This document shows positions 30,127-42,536 of a stretch of DNA of 64,000 nt, one piece after another. The notes under the pieces are model-generated. The model saw nothing but the letters and a program-made list of their open reading frames with translations. It made no database searches and was not told the origin of the DNA. The position numbers and the translations under genes were made by a program. Position 1 is the first letter of the stretch. The number at the start of each line of letters is the position of its first letter. Origin of the DNA: Achatina immaculata. Lineage: Eukaryota; Mollusca; Gastropoda; Stylommatophora; Achatinidae. The stretch spans positions 32,950,584 through 33,014,583 of the forward strand of contig CM019719.1 in the NCBI GenBank assembly GCA_009760885.1, in the 5' to 3' direction.

Positions 30127-31510
30127 AAAAAAGGTCTGGAGACAGTACACATCCTTGTCGCACCCCTTGTTTTATAGGTTGATATTTTCCAGCTCTATTT
30201 TCAACTTGAATTGCTGCTTCTTGCTGCCAGTATAGATGTTTTACAATCCTCAGGTCTTTGCCGTCTATACTGATGTCTTCAAGCATTTTAATAATTTCAT
30301 TATGTTTCACCTTGTCAAATGCCTTGGTGTAATCAATGAAGCATAAGCAGAGATCTTTCTGTACTTCTAAAGCTCTTTCTGTTAGTGTTTGTAAAGCATA
30401 AATGGCATTGTGTGCTTCCTTTCTTTCAACAAATCCAAACTGTTCATCTGCTATTTCCATTTTTACCTTCTTCTTTGTCCTTCTCATAATAACTCTTAGA
30501 AGTAGCTTCGTTATGTGACATGAGAGGCTGATAGTCCGGTGGTCATCACATTCCTTTGCACCTGGTTTCTTTGGTAGTGCTATAAACATGGATTTAAGCA
30601 GGTCACTGGGCATTTAACCACTGCTGCTGTAAATGTCACTCAGTAACTTGGTTATTATTTTTATTCCTATGTCCTCTAGCGCCTCTATTTCTTCTACTGT
30701 TATATTATCAGGCTCAGTCGCTTTTTCTTTCTTCATGTGTTTCATGGCATCTATGATTTCATCTTCAAGTATTGGTGGTCCATCACAGTTTTCAGTATCT
30801 GGTGTTAATTCTGGTCTTTCTCCTCCATACAGCTCACCAATGTATTCTGTCCATCAGTCCAACATGTCTTCTTTTCCCATTAACATTTTACCTTCTTTTG
30901 ATTTCAGGCATCCTGTGGTATATTTTGTTTTCCTGCCTGTGAGTTCACTAATTCATTTGTGCATGTTTTTGCTGTCTTTATTATGAGAGTCCTCTATCTG
31001 TCTGCACTGTTCATTTAACCACACTTCTTTTGCTTCTCTGCATTTGCATCTTATTTCTTTATTTATCTTGCTATATTTTTCTTGGTTATTTTTACTCCTC
31101 CTCCTCTTGTCCATCAGTCCTAAGATGTCGTCTGTCACCCATTTATTTTTAGGGGCTTCTTTTTTTAGTGGTATTATCTCCTTAGCAGTTTGGTGGATAG
31201 AATCTCTTAACATTTCCCATTGTTCATCTATACTATTTATCTTTGCTATTGCATTGTATCTATTTGTTATGATAACTTTGTATTGTTCTTACAGTTCTTG
31301 GTCATTTTTAAGAAGTTCTGTATTCAGTTTGATGTTTCTCACTTTTATGCATGCCTTCTTTAGCTTTATTCTAATTTTTCCACAGAGTGGGTCACGGTCT
31401 CTATTGCAGTCGGCTCCTGGCATGGTTTTTGTTGTCAGTAATGCATTGCCGAATCGTTTGTTGATTTATATGTAGTCTATCTGGTTAAAAGTCTTTTTGT
31501 CTAAGCTGCA

Positions 31511-32078
31511 AGATCAGTACTGGAAGCTCTTCAGTGCAACAAACTACCAGACCTTAAGGATGCCTTGTCAAAAATTGGCTTACAACATGGAGTCACTTTG
31601 CAATGGATTCCCTCCCACTGTGGGATACCAGGCAATGAGAAAGCTGACCATCTGGCCAAAGAGGGCACTGAAATGGAGCAACCAGACATACTAATCACCT
31701 ATAATCAGAAGAAAAGCATGATAAAAACCTACAGGAAGCCACAAACACCACCACATGACGACTATCACATGCTAAACAGAAAGGAACAAGTCACTATCTT
31801 CCGTCTCCGAACAGGACACAGCCGACTCCGAAGTCATATGTATACAAAGTTTAAGGTTGGTACTACTAATCTATGTACATGTGCCCAGGTGCCCCAAACT
31901 GTGGAACATGTCCTCCAGAACTGCACCAATTATAAGACACTGAGAAATAATTACTGGCCCAGTGAAACCACTAAAGAAGATAAGCTCTACGGTTCCATAC
32001 ATGAATTACAAAAAACTGAAATTTATCCAAGAGACAGGACTGCAGATATAGACAGACAATGCGAATGAAGAAGAAGAA
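31511..32078 (+). mobile_element. LINE E, short 5'-truncated copy inside LINE B
   Basis: It carries the RNase H end ([26 protein letters not shown]) and the zinc block [17 protein letters not shown]; about 97% like 21234-22462 by eye. It ends (GAA)n. The 12-bp duplication GTCTAAGCTGCA lies at 31499-31510 and 32079-32090, so insertion by target-primed reverse transcription is clear. The frame is open nearly to the end. Confidence 0.9.
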
Positions 32079-33483
32079 GTCTAAGCTGCACCACATTGCC
32101 AGTCTTTGGGGATATTGTTTAAACCAGGCGTTTCCTACAACCATGTTATGTATTCTTGCCCATTCAATTAATTTACAACCTCTGTCACTCCTCTCCCCCA
32201 GTCCATAGTCACCAACGATGTCTGAAGTTCTTCCTTTACCAACTTTGGCATTAAAATCTCCCATGACTATGGTAACTTCACGTGACTTTGTGTGTTTTAG
32301 TGCTGTCTCTATGTCATTATAAAATAGATGTACATCTTCTTCAGAACTTTCAGATGTTGGAGCGTACACTTATATAATATTTATGTTTACTGGTCATCCT
32401 TTCAGTTGGTCTAGCAGGACTCGGTCCGAGATGTTCAAATATCCTACAACTGTCCCTGCTGTTTGTTCGTCAAATATTATTCCTACTCCTCGTTCAAGTT
32501 TCTCACTTTCTGAATATATTATTGTATATTTATCAGAGTTTATCTTCCCTGCACCTGTCCATCTAACTTCACTCATTCCTAATATGTTGATCTTCATCCT
32601 TTCCATTTCCCTCTTTACATTTTCTAATTTTCCAGCCTGGAATAAAGTTCTAACATTCCATGTTGCTATTTTGAACTTGTTAGTTTTGCCACCAGTAGCT
32701 TGATGACAATCTGGCCTCACCTGCGGCTCGTGAGCTGCCCTACCGGACAAGGCTGTTCCAGAGGAACATCCATTAATGTCATTCATGACAAATCTATTAC
32801 TCTGAATAAGCATAATTGTTCTTGGGAGCTACAACAGTGGTTTCCCATTGCCTTCTGTCAGTTTGTGTACGGACTCTCTGCTAGCCTATGGACTCCCTGT
32901 CCTACCCGCAAGTCCGCAGGAGCGAGAGGTTTTAAGGCGCCTCCTACCTGCCTGGTATTCCTTTCACTGAGCACCTGAGGCACTTTATAGGAGTAGTAGA
33001 GCCACCTACTACCCCACCTCGCTCTCTGGGTCTACTGCCAGTTGGTCTGTGCCTGCTTATTTGGATAACTCCTTATTCACAGGGATCCTCCATATCTGGA
33101 GGACTTTCACCATCCGCCACCTGTGATGCGCTGGGTTGGGGATGGTCGCCCCAGCTTTACTTATTATAAGCAATGCTTATGGTTAAATACAACTTTGAGG
33201 GCGCAGGAAACCCATGCCGAAAGCTTCACGACACACTCATGCAACGCCCAGATCTATTAAGAAAAAGTACATTATCTTCTGCAGCGCAGCTGTGATGACT
33301 ACTAATTACTGCTGGTGTGACAGTAAGGTACGATTCTTTTATACTGAGCTTTTTATATTTTTTATGCGAACAAAACACTAGCTGTGGATGTAAAAATTAC
33401 TGAAGCGAGCATACAATTTTTAGAGAGTTCCTGCAGCTTGAGTTTGACCTATATAGACAGTAAAGGTTAAAGAGCAAATTTTG

Positions 33484-33503
33484 TTTTGCAAGGGGGGGGG
33501 GGG
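33484..33503. repeat. Poly(G) run
   Basis: About 14 consecutive G residues start near 33491. It is prone to sequencing error. Confidence 0.8.
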
Positions 33504-33564
33504 GAGAATGTCCCGGTTTGGTTTGCGAACAATATGGTCACTTTAGCCATATGTTTCCTATTTA

Positions 33565-34400
33565 CAGCTTGTAAGTCTTCACTGTATCTAGACCAACAAG
33601 CAGCAGTAAGAATAAATGGTGAAACAACAACTTGGTTTGACATAAAACAAGGTGTCCGTCAGGGGTGCATATTGTCACCTTACTTATTTAACTTGTATAC
33701 TGAAAATATAATGAGGAATGTTAGAGAAAATGTACACAAAGAATATTACGATGCCATAACAATTGGAGGTTATGAAATACTAGAGATTAGATATGCTGAT
33801 GACACAGTATTGCTGTCCACAACACAGAAAGGAATGGAAAAACTAATTATGTCAGTCCGTACAGCGAAGAGCAAAACCTCTATCTTAATGCAAAGAAAAC
33901 TAAACTGATGACAACTGACAAAACAAACGAGGAAGGTGAAATATGTATCAATGATGAAAAATTGGAAGAGTGGAGAGTTTTGAATATCTTGGATCTCTAT
34001 TAACTAATAATGGAGATACAATGAGGGAAATTAAAAGAAGGACATCTATCGCTCTTCAGAAAGTAGAACAACTAAAGAATCCATGGAGAGGAGCAGACAG
34101 AACCACAAAAATAAGATTTTTAAGGGCATGCATCTTTCCCATCGCAACATATGCCTGTGAGACCTGGACACTTATAAAACAGCTGAGAAACACATAAATG
34201 CCTTTGAATGTAAATTGGAAGGGTACATAATGGGAAAAAAGAAAGAGAGGAAGACCACGGCGAAGATGGCTGCAAGACATCGTTGATGATCTGCAAATGG
34301 ATGCATCAGCAGCAGGGTATCTTGCTTACAACCGAGAGGCCTACAGGAGTGCTGTTAGGGAGGCAAAGTTCAGCAAGGGACATGCAAATGAGTGAATGAA
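33565..34400 (+). mobile_element. LINE A, 5'-truncated copy from mid reverse transcriptase
   Basis: Frames: SSLYLDQQAAVRINGETTTW, DIKQGVRQGCILSPYLFNLY, YADDTVLLSTTQKGMEK, then SFEYLGSLLTNNGDTMREIK and ATYACETWTL. The ORF at 33486-33908 is open for 140 residues. After 34197 it is missing about 170 bases, joining FECK to a YIMGKKKE-like block. It ends GGACATGCAAATGAGTGAAT. Confidence 0.85.
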
Positions 34401-34975
34401 GTCACTGCAAATGAACTAAAAAAAATTTCTTCACCATCTTATTTCAGTTGCTGTTTAAAAATAATGTACTGTTAGATTTTAGCACTTGCTACTTCAAAGA
34501 AATAAATACGATTACTCTGTGAAGTGAGACATGTAGACGAATGTGACATCTATCACCTTAGGACGCCGCCATTAAAAGGTCAACACAGTTCGGGTGAGAG
34601 TAAATATTCATAATTGTAATTTTAAAACGAATATTACATTTAAGTAAATGTTGCAAATTCGGTATGTAGAAGGATGTTTTGACAGAGTACACGAGTTATA
34701 ACGTTCAAATAAAAGATTTCAGAACAGTTAAAGTTTGTTAATATACAGTAAGCTTTGCATCCAATCCATGTTAAAGGATGGTGTTATTTTGCAATCAGCT
34801 GTAAGGAATGTAAACAAGTTTTGTGTAAATTCCTTGTTCGAGTTACTGTACGACACAATAATACACCATTGCTTATGTAGGGATTTTAAAATCAATATGT
34901 TATACAGTTTTTAAAACATATATCGATATTTCGTTTGTCATTGGCTTTGTATCTGTTACTTCTTACATCTTTCAT
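34401..34975. other. Transposon-free patch with a possible noncoding exon or promoter
   Basis: No repeat family found elsewhere in the window matches here. On the - strand the words TTTTAATGGCGGCGTCC and then AAG|GTGATA (exon end 34557) look like a YY1-type start-site motif followed by a splice donor. This is in the same orientation as COQ7, whose first coding exon has an acceptor just before its ATG. Linkage to COQ7 is inference only. Confidence 0.3.
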
Positions 34976-36900
34976 CCTTTCCGTGCCATTATACGTCACA
35001 CATGGCTCGCAAAGCAGTTCGCCAAGTTCTCCTGTTTTGTGCGAGCTTTTCAACATCATCAAGGGATTTTATGCCTACTAATTTGGCCTCTCTTAACAAT
35101 GTCCTCTTTAGAGTTTCACATGGTCGACCTCTTTTTCTTCAGCCTGTTGTGATCCACTTGATAGCTTGTTTTGGGATTCTCTGACTGTCTATTTTCATAA
35201 CATGACTAGACATATGTCCATCTTTTTCTAATCACCCATGAGATTTTTTTTTACATGAGAATGGTTGTTGTTCGTTCATCTGTCTTATCTTTGCACTGTT
35301 CTTGTATTCGTTCCACTTTATACCGAGTATTTTTCTTAGGCATTTGTTTTCAAAAGTCTAATTTGATGTTTATTTCTTTTCGTTGTTTCCCGCATTTCAA
35401 GGCTTTATATACGTATATACCATAGTCAATTCAGTTCGAGTGCCGTGCCGCGTAGTGTAGGCGATCATTTCTCTCCATAATTCTCTGTCTTTAGACTTGA
35501 TTATGAGATCCACCGGTGACATTCTTCCTAACCAAACTGACAGCCTATCCAGTAACTTCTCTTCTTCCTTCAATTTTTCCAGTTGCCACAGTGTATTCCA
35601 ATTTTCCTCTTCTCAGGAAATGCCCTATAAATCTCGCCTGTCTGCCTCTGATCTTTGCTATAATTTGCTTTTTAACTCCAGCCTCTCTTAAGACTTCTTC
35701 ATTGGTTTTCTTGGCTGTCCATTTTTCTTATAAACCACATCTCCATGGCCTCCATTTCTCGCTGTACTCTCTTATTCATGGACCATGCTTCATACCCATA
35801 AAAAAAATTGGCTCGATGTAACATTTAAGTGCTCGGAATCTTGCTTCCATTGATATGGATCTTTTGCACGAGATATGTCTCATTGTCTGGAATGCTGACT
35901 TGGCCTGAGCATGTCTGCTTTTTATTTTGTTGTGACATTTCCCATCAATTGTTATAATCGTTCCTAAGTACTTGAATCTTGCTTCAGATTTGTGCCATCG
36001 ATGGTAATGCTATATTTTGGTGGTATTCTTTTCTTTGAAATGATCATCACTTCAGTCTTCTTTTTGTTCAGGCTGAGACCTTTATTTTTACTTTCACGAA
36101 CCACGACGTCTAGAAGAGCCTGTAGCTCTCCTTTACTTTTAGCAGTCAGGACTGTGTCATCTGCATATCTTAAGTTGTTAAGGTTGTACCTGCCAACTGA
36201 TATTCCTGGCATGTTCTCTATATTTCTCATTATGTTTTCACTGTACACGGAGAAGAGGTCAGGAGATAAAACACATCCTTGTCTCACTCCCAATTTTATG
36301 TCTTGGAATGCTCCTATTTGGTTCTCAACCCTCATTGCTGCTGATTGCTGCCAATATATGTTTTTGATAAGTTTCAGATCTTTCCCATCTATGTTGATGC
36401 CTTCCAGCATTCTTATAATTTCTGTGTGTCTCACTGTATTGAATGCTTTACAGTAGTCTATGAAGCATAAGTATAGGTCCATCTTTACTTCTATTGATCT
36501 CTCCATCAATGTTCTTATTATATATATGGCGTTACTTGTATCTTTTCCTTCGATGAAGCCGCACTGTTCTTCAGCGATTTCTGGCTTTATTTTGCTCCTG
36601 ACTCTTCTCATAACAATATGAAATAGGATTTTGGTAACATGGCTCATAAGACTAACAGTTCGATGGTCTTCACATTCAACTGCACCTTGTTTCTTTGGTA
36701 GGCTAATGAAAATTGATTGCAAAAGGTCTGATGGGACAAAGTTACTGTTGTAGATGTCATTCAACAATCTGGTAATTATTTCTATGCCAAGCTCTCCTAA
36801 TGCTTCCAATTTTTCCTTGGTGATTTTATCTGGTCCTGGTGTTTTGTTGTTTTTCATGTGTTTGATGGCTTCTTCCACTTCTGCTTTTAATATGAACTTA
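34976..36900 (-). mobile_element. LINE C (RTE-like), reverse transcriptase to 3' end
   Basis: One frame is open for 304 residues (36878-35964): [116 protein letters not shown]. From 35960 to 34976 the C-terminus is frame-broken ([26 protein letters not shown]). The catalytic YADD is intact. It is related to LINE B but clearly a separate family. The endonuclease is missing, so the copy is 5'-truncated. Confidence 0.87.
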
Positions 36901-37140
36901 CTCCCTATCTAGCTGTATTTCAAAGTCTACAAGAAACTCAAGATCGCAGTTACAGAAAGATCTTTTTTTTTTGCAATAAAACTATACATTTTTTAAATTG
37001 TTTCATTTTAAATATTATTGCACTTACTTTTATATGTTATTTACTGCATCAAAATACTTTATTTTTACTTAGTCTGACTTTTATTGTTTTCATAGTGTGT
37101 TGTCACTTATTTTATTTCAGAAAGATCTCAGAAATATATA
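36901..37140. other. AT-rich sequence, nothing recognised
   Basis: Short spacer between LINE C and a minisatellite, with no ORF or repeat. Confidence 0.4.
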
Positions 37141-37179
37141 TAGACTTCTCCTACTTGTCACAGAGTAAAATGTAAGTAT

Positions 37180-37445
37180 TGTCTTCGTAACCTTTTGTGT
37201 GTGTTGTCTTTAATCTGCTGCTATAATTTTACTTGTCTTTTTAACCTTTAATGTGTTGTCTTTAATCTGCTGTTATAATTTTACTTGTTTTCTTAACCTT
37301 TAGTGTGTGTTGTCTTTAATCTGCTGTTATAATTTTACTTGTCTTCTTAACCTTTAGTGTGTTGTCTTTAATCTGCTGTTATAATTTTACTTGTCTTCTT
37401 AACCTTTAGTGTGTGTTGTCATTAATCTGCTGTTATAATTTTACA
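37180..37445. repeat. 52-54-bp minisatellite, about 5 units
   Basis: The unit contains TTTAATCTGCTGTTATAATT, TTACTTGTCTTCTTAACC and TTTAGTGTGTGTTGTC, with a two-base length difference (GTGTGTTG or GTGTTG). Confidence 0.85.
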
Positions 37446-37579
37446 TTATCTCATGAAGTAATTTCATTTCTTTCCCCATCCTTTTTTTCACATTTTCATT
37501 CTTTTTTTTTTCATACTGCTTTTCTTCTTCACAAACATACAACTTCATGTATGTGTATATATGCAGTGCTGGTTTTTAT

Positions 37580-37908
37580 GCACCATTCAGTCAGTCATTT
37601 GCTTGTCCCTTGCGGAACTTTGCCTCCCTAACAGCTCTCCTGTAGGCCTCTCAGTTGTAAGCAAGATGCCCCACTGCTGATGTGTCCATCTGCAGATCAT
37701 CAACGATGTCTTGCAGCCATCTTCGCCTTGGTCTTCCTCTCTTTCATTTTCCCATTATGTACCTTTCCAAGACTGTCTTCTCTTAAATTATCATGACGTT
37801 TAATATGTCCAAAATATTTAAGTTTTCTCTGTTTAATACCAGCCAACCTTCATCAGTATTAAGTTCTTGTAGTATGGGTATATTTGTTCTTTTTTTTGTG
37901 TCTCTTTT
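37580..37908 (-). mobile_element. LINE A 3' end
   Basis: The reverse complement carries GAAGATGGCTGCAAGACATC, GTTGATGATCTGCAGATGGA and GGACAAGCAAATGACTGAC, the last ~320 bases of family A. It is truncated at about 37908 and has no open frame. Confidence 0.8.
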
Positions 37909-38079
37909 ATGCACCAGGCAGAATAAACTTTAAATAAAGTTATCATTTTACATAACATTCATTATAACACTGAAATTCTATTTTCTTTATTTAGTAATTT
38001 ATGGCAAGTGGATTATAAATAATGAAGAAAATTCAGTACTTAAGATGAAATAACATAGTGATTAAATCTTGCATATGTG

Positions 38080-38535
38080 ACAGCATGTCAGTGAACTCTT
38101 GAACATCTTATAGCACATCAGTCAACTCTTGAACATCTTATAGCATGTCAGTCAACTCTTGAACATTTGATAGCATACTGGTCAGCTCTTGAACATTGGA
38201 TAACATTTTGGTCAACTCTTCAACATTGTATAACATCTTGGTTAACTCTTGAATGTTAGATAATATATTGTTCAAATCTTGAACAGTGGATAATTTGTTA
38301 ACTGTTGTACATTTGATATCACATTAGTAATTTCTTAAACACATCTTGGTCAACCCTTGGACACTATATAAAACGTCTGTCAACTCTTGAACATTGAATA
38401 GCACGTTGGTCAATTCTTGAACTGATGTTGGTTAACTCTCGAACATTGGTTGACATGTCTGGCAATGCTTGAACATTGGATAATATGTTGTTAAACTCTT
38501 GAACAGTGGATAAGATCTTGACTAACTTTTGAACA
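38080..38535. repeat. About 30-bp minisatellite, left part
   Basis: The unit is GGTCAACTCTTGAACATT then GGATAACATCTT, diverged. It continues after a SINE (38779-38852) and after a LINE (40060-40240), so one array is split in three. Confidence 0.8.
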
Positions 38536-38778
38536 GGTGTCCGAGTGGCGAAGTGGTTAGTGCACTGGTCTCTCATGGCGAAGGTCAGGGGTTCGAATCC
38601 GACTGGAGGCACCCCAGTCACCCAGCTGTAGAAATGGTTACCCATCTTCTTCTGGATTTGGAGAAGACATATCACCCTCTAATGTGCTGACAGGTCAAGG
38701 AAAGTATGGGCACTAACACCATATCCCTGTGTGCCTCTAAGGCATGACAGGATTACCTTTACCTACCTTTTTTTTAAA
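38536..38778 (+). repeat. tRNA-derived SINE-2, copy 1 (full length)
   Basis: The head GTCCGAGTGGCGAAGTGGTT (A box) and GGGGTTCGAATCCGACTGG (B box) look tRNA-like. The body has ATCACCCTCTAATGTGCTGA, then ACACCATATCCCTGTGTGCC and GGCATGACAGGATTACC, ending in T-rich sequence. ACTTTTGAACA occurs at 38525-38535 and 38779-38789, probably a target duplication, although the host is itself repetitive. Relatives: 50404-50612, 54453-55620, 56425-56655 and 17046-17110. Confidence 0.85.
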
Positions 38779-38854
38779 ACTTTTGAACATTGGATAACAT
38801 CTTGGCCAATTCTTAAACATTGGATAACGTTATGGTCAACTCTTGAATGTAGTT

Positions 38855-40055
38855 ATTTAGGAAGAACCATCATCCTTGCACTCCAGACACATCCGTAGGT
38901 GCTCAGATCTCCTCTTCAGTATCTCCTTCAGCATAGTGTATCTGATGACACTTGTTCTTTGTTGGTTAGCCATCCATCTGGAGCTGATGATGAACTTAAG
39001 TTTTAATTTAAGTTTTCGCCACCCCCAGCTCCTCCATTCTTGACAACAACACTGATGCACAGTTGTCAGTGAAGTCTTTTGTCTGACCAGCTTCTCTAAC
39101 AGTACTGATGATGCTGGCACGACTCATAGTCTGCCCTTCCTCCATGACGTCTGAGTTGGCCAACTGATCTGCTGATTTTCCCCTGACACCAGCGTGGCCT
39201 GGCACAAAAAATGAATGTCAGTCGGTGGATCTGTGACATCTGCAGGGATTCTAGCTACAATTGTCCTAGAGAGCTTGCTTGAATTTTCTTTAAGCAAGTT
39301 CATCGAGTAGCTCAAAACGCATGCTTGAGTGCGGTCTTGTGACTGGAGGCAGCACAGTAACTGCTTGTTATTTGCAGCAAAAGCACCACTGGCTTCTTTC
39401 TGCCGTTTTAGTTGATTGTAAAGGTCTGTGTGCCGAAGGTCATAGAAAATACGGGCCTAGCACCGTATCCCCAATATGCCATAATGACATGGAAACGGGA
39501 ATAAAGAAGAAGAAAGGCCCAGGCACACCTCTTGTTCTGAACCACTGATCCAGTCCTATTGTCCACTCCAAGCCTCACCATCTCTGGTGCTTTCACTACT
39601 CAGAGCTTTGGTCTCAACATCTACTACAGCAGGAGCACGTTATCAGCATCTTCTGTCGAGGCTCGAAGTTTGATGATGCGGGTACCAATTCCTGTCCAGA
39701 ATCTATATTCTCAGGAGGGCGCAACTCACGGATTGCTTCTTCCCCACGGTTAATCCATGATTGTCTCCTCATGAGTCTATTCCTTTTTGCTCTTACCAGT
39801 TCATTATGGAGTGAGTGTGCCCTGTTTGTGTTTGTTTTGAGACAGGATTGTGCCCTAGCTAATTTTATTCTGCCGTTTATGATGGGAAAATCTAGCAGAT
39901 ACCTATTAGCCTCTGGTGGATCCAAGAGTAATACGTATTGCCTTGTTCTGTATTCTCTCAAACCTTCATATCTGTATAGGCCTGATCGTTCTAATTGCCA
40001 GTGCATACTCAGTTACCGAGAGGACCAACAATTGCTGTAAGAGAACTAACAAACC
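38855..40055 (-). mobile_element. LINE K (RNase H-bearing, I-like) 3' half
   Basis: The - strand gives, in broken frames: a region with LDFPIINGRIKLARAQSCLK and HNELVRAKRNRLMRRQSW (linker after reverse transcriptase), then VPGHAGVRGKSADQLA (RNase H His/Asp block) with VREAGQTKDF. It interrupts the 30-bp minisatellite. A sub-stretch at 39420-39500 resembles a SINE-2-type tail followed by AAGAAGAAGAAA and may be a further small insertion. Confidence 0.6.
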
Positions 40056-40059
40056 ACTG

Positions 40060-40240
40060 TTCAAGATTTGAACACTGAGAAACGTCTTAGTCACTCTTGA
40101 ACAGTGAAAACATGCTAGTCAGTTCTTGAACAGTGAAAACACGCTAGTCAGTTCTTGAACAGTGAAAACACGCTAGTCAGTTCTTGAACAGTGTATATGT
40201 TGGTGAACTCTTGAACATTGAATAACATCTTAGCCAATTA
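40060..40240. repeat. 29-30-bp minisatellite, right part
   Basis: Units of CTAGTCAGTTCTTGAACA and GTGAAAACACG, clearly related to 38080-38535. Confidence 0.8.
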
Positions 40241-41105
40241 TTTAATTTACCGTCCTTGATTGTAACGCCATCCATCCAGCACAGTCTTCGTTGTTCTCAT
40301 CTGTTATTTTCAGACATGCCACCTGAACAATATCTTATTTGTGTCAAAAGAGGACTCATTGCCAAAATACTCTAGACTTTGTTAAGATGAAAAAAAAAGG
40401 TCGTACATGTCTTTATGTGAGAAGAAAAGGAACGATGAAACAATAGGGCCTGGGTTCACAGAACTAATAAGGACCATACATTAAGTTCTCATGCAGTCGT
40501 GAAAAGTTTTCAACCTGAACTTAGTCAGAAAAGTAGACGTGCTCGTGTCCTGCAGTGTAGCCATCCAACAAATTGAACATTGCCGCAGCTTAGAGGGTCC
40601 CACTCTAACCACACGATGATCTCTGTGAAGAATCAGGAGAAGTGCAATAGCCATCTGACTTCAGTGAAGGGGGGGGGAACAATAAAATAAAAGATTCTAT
40701 GGATATAATGTTCCGTCAGTTTTATGTTGCTCACACTGTTTACATTCTACCATGCACTTTCAGTGTTGTGCCCACATGGCCAGTGGCAGATTATCTGTTA
40801 GACAGAATAACAGGGGCTCCGAGTGGAATTTTGTAAGGTAGTGCAAAACTACCCCACCCATCCTCACGCCTACCCTTTTGATTAGAACATTAAATTTTCA
40901 TCCACTGCAGGCCCTTAAAGCCCTGTGGGCCCTCCTTTAAAACAAGGCTCTGGGCGCCGAAGCAGTGTGCCGACTGGACCTCCCCTCCATACCACCACCA
41001 CCCCCACCCCCCATCCAAAAAAATTTAGGCCTGTTGAACTGGATTAAGATTAGAAACCCGAAAGAGCAAGGGGCCCTGCATCAAGAGCAGAACAAAATGG
41101 CAATA
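40241..41105. other. No recognised feature
   Basis: Unique-looking sequence with G9 near 40670 and a C-rich run near 40980-41015. No ORF over 60 codons and no match to other repeats in the window. Confidence 0.4.
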
Positions 41106-41111
41106 GGGATT

Positions 41112-41425
41112 ATTGTTTTATGACTTTTTTGTCAAGAGATAGACAGTATTATGACTTTTGTATCAAGAGGTAGACGGTATTATGACTTTTGTATCAAGAG
41201 GTAGACAGTATTATGACTTTTGTGTCAAGAGGTAGACGGTATTATGACTTTTGTGTCAAGAGGTAGACGGTATTATGACTTTTGCGTCAAGAGGTAGACG
41301 GTATTATGACTTTTGTATCAAGAGGTAGACGGTATTATAACTTTTGTGTCAAGAGGTAGACGGTATTATGACTTTTGTGTCAAGAGGTAGACGATATTAT
41401 AACTTTTGTGTCAAGAGGTAGACGT
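41112..41425. repeat. 31-bp minisatellite, about 10 units
   Basis: The unit is TTATGACTTTTGTGTCAAGA then GGTAGACGGTA, very uniform with single-base variants. Confidence 0.92.
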
Positions 41426-41637
41426 ATGGGGTGGGGTGGGAAGTGATTTATTCTTTTGCAGTTTTCTCCTCTCGTCGTCATCCCTAAAGTTTCTCACCAT
41501 TCTCTTCTTCATCTTCTTCTTGTTGGATCTCCCTGGAGGTGTAGAATATAAATCAGGTTACAGCGCGTTGACAGTCTCAGAGTGGACCCGGTGAGCATGC
41601 TTCTTAAGATTCCACAAATATAGAGACGCCACGGCAT

Positions 41638-41666
41638 ATGATGATGATGATGATGATGATGATGAT
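41638..41666. repeat. (GAT)n microsatellite
   Basis: Nine or so GAT triplets. Confidence 0.9.
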
Positions 41667-41997
41667 AGAGCCTCTATCAGTTAGCCGGGCTTAAAAAAAA
41701 ACAGCCTCTTTCTAAGAGCAGTAATGAGGTTAGACATTGTATTATATCTGGGCTAATCCGAAGAGCCTGGATGATGATTAATATGCCAAAGCTCTACGAC
41801 AGGCTATAGAACAACTTAAGTGGATCGTGCGGACATTTTTTTTTTAAAGGAATGTATATGCGTTTATGTTTCGGTTGTCAGAAAGCTTTGAAAAGGATGA
41901 CTCAAGCAATCTGTCTTTATGTGGCACTACACGAGGCAAATAACATGGCGAACAGGCCCGGATTATATTGAACTCCGGCAAGGTTCCACGTCCCTCC

Positions 41998-42055
41998 TCT
42001 CTCTCTCTCTCTCTGTCTCTCCCCCCCCCCCACACACACACACACCCACCCACCA
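41998..42055. repeat. (TC)n-(C)n-(AC)n simple sequence
   Basis: TCTCTCTC, then poly(C), then CACACACA. A similar mix occurs at 42254-42300. Confidence 0.85.
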
Positions 42056-42536
42056 TCTCAGTGCCAGGATTAAGGAGGTTTACACATTTTGTAATGAGAC
42101 CCGTATTGTTACCTCGTGCGTCACAGGTTATTGATTTTAGGCGCTTTTCCCCCGTTTTAGATTCCATAATTCTTTGAAAGATATTTGCAAACATTTGACA
42201 ATATTTTTATGGGTTGTTTCATCAAACTAAGAACAGCAACATTTCAAAGATTCTCTCTCTCTCTTCTCCCCACACACACCCCCCCCCCCCCCCAACCACA
42301 CCCCAATCCCCGCTCTCCAGCCGCCGTCTTTAAAAATGAGCCCCACTCGATACATAACAGGTTGCCAGTGTTCTCAGAAATATTCAGATTTGTCTGCTGT
42401 ACGTGCACGTGCCGCTAACCATTCAGTACAACAGTGTTTAGAAAATTTGTTTCAGAAACCAGTCTGATAATCACGTCTCTTAATTTATATATCGTGAACT
42501 TTTCTTCTTTTTTTTTTTTTGGTCAATCTCTCTACA

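Larger units (their letters stand above)
28459..33260 (-). mobile_element. LINE B (RTE-like), near full length at its 5' side, with at least three nested insertions
   Basis: Reading leftwards: 5' UTR near 33260-32820; apurinic-type endonuclease (KFKIATWNVRTLFQAGK, ILGMSEVRWTGAG, VYAPTSESSEED, VTIVMGDFNAKVG) at 32813-32090; linker at 31213-30953; reverse transcriptase ([42 protein letters not shown]) at 30986-30104; YADDTVLIAEN near 29580; and a C-terminus (KYLGAVITSDEKC, YIEPILLYGSESW, MLQIPWIAKI) ending at the LINE A junction, 28458. Insertions: LINE E at 31511-32078, LINE D at about 29671-30126 and again at 28791-29398. Frameshifts and stops make it inactive. Confidence 0.85.

Noticed and set aside
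38536..38620. True tRNA gene
   Set aside because: A and B boxes exist, but no acceptor stem closes, and the same head with the same 150-base body recurs in four other places: a SINE.
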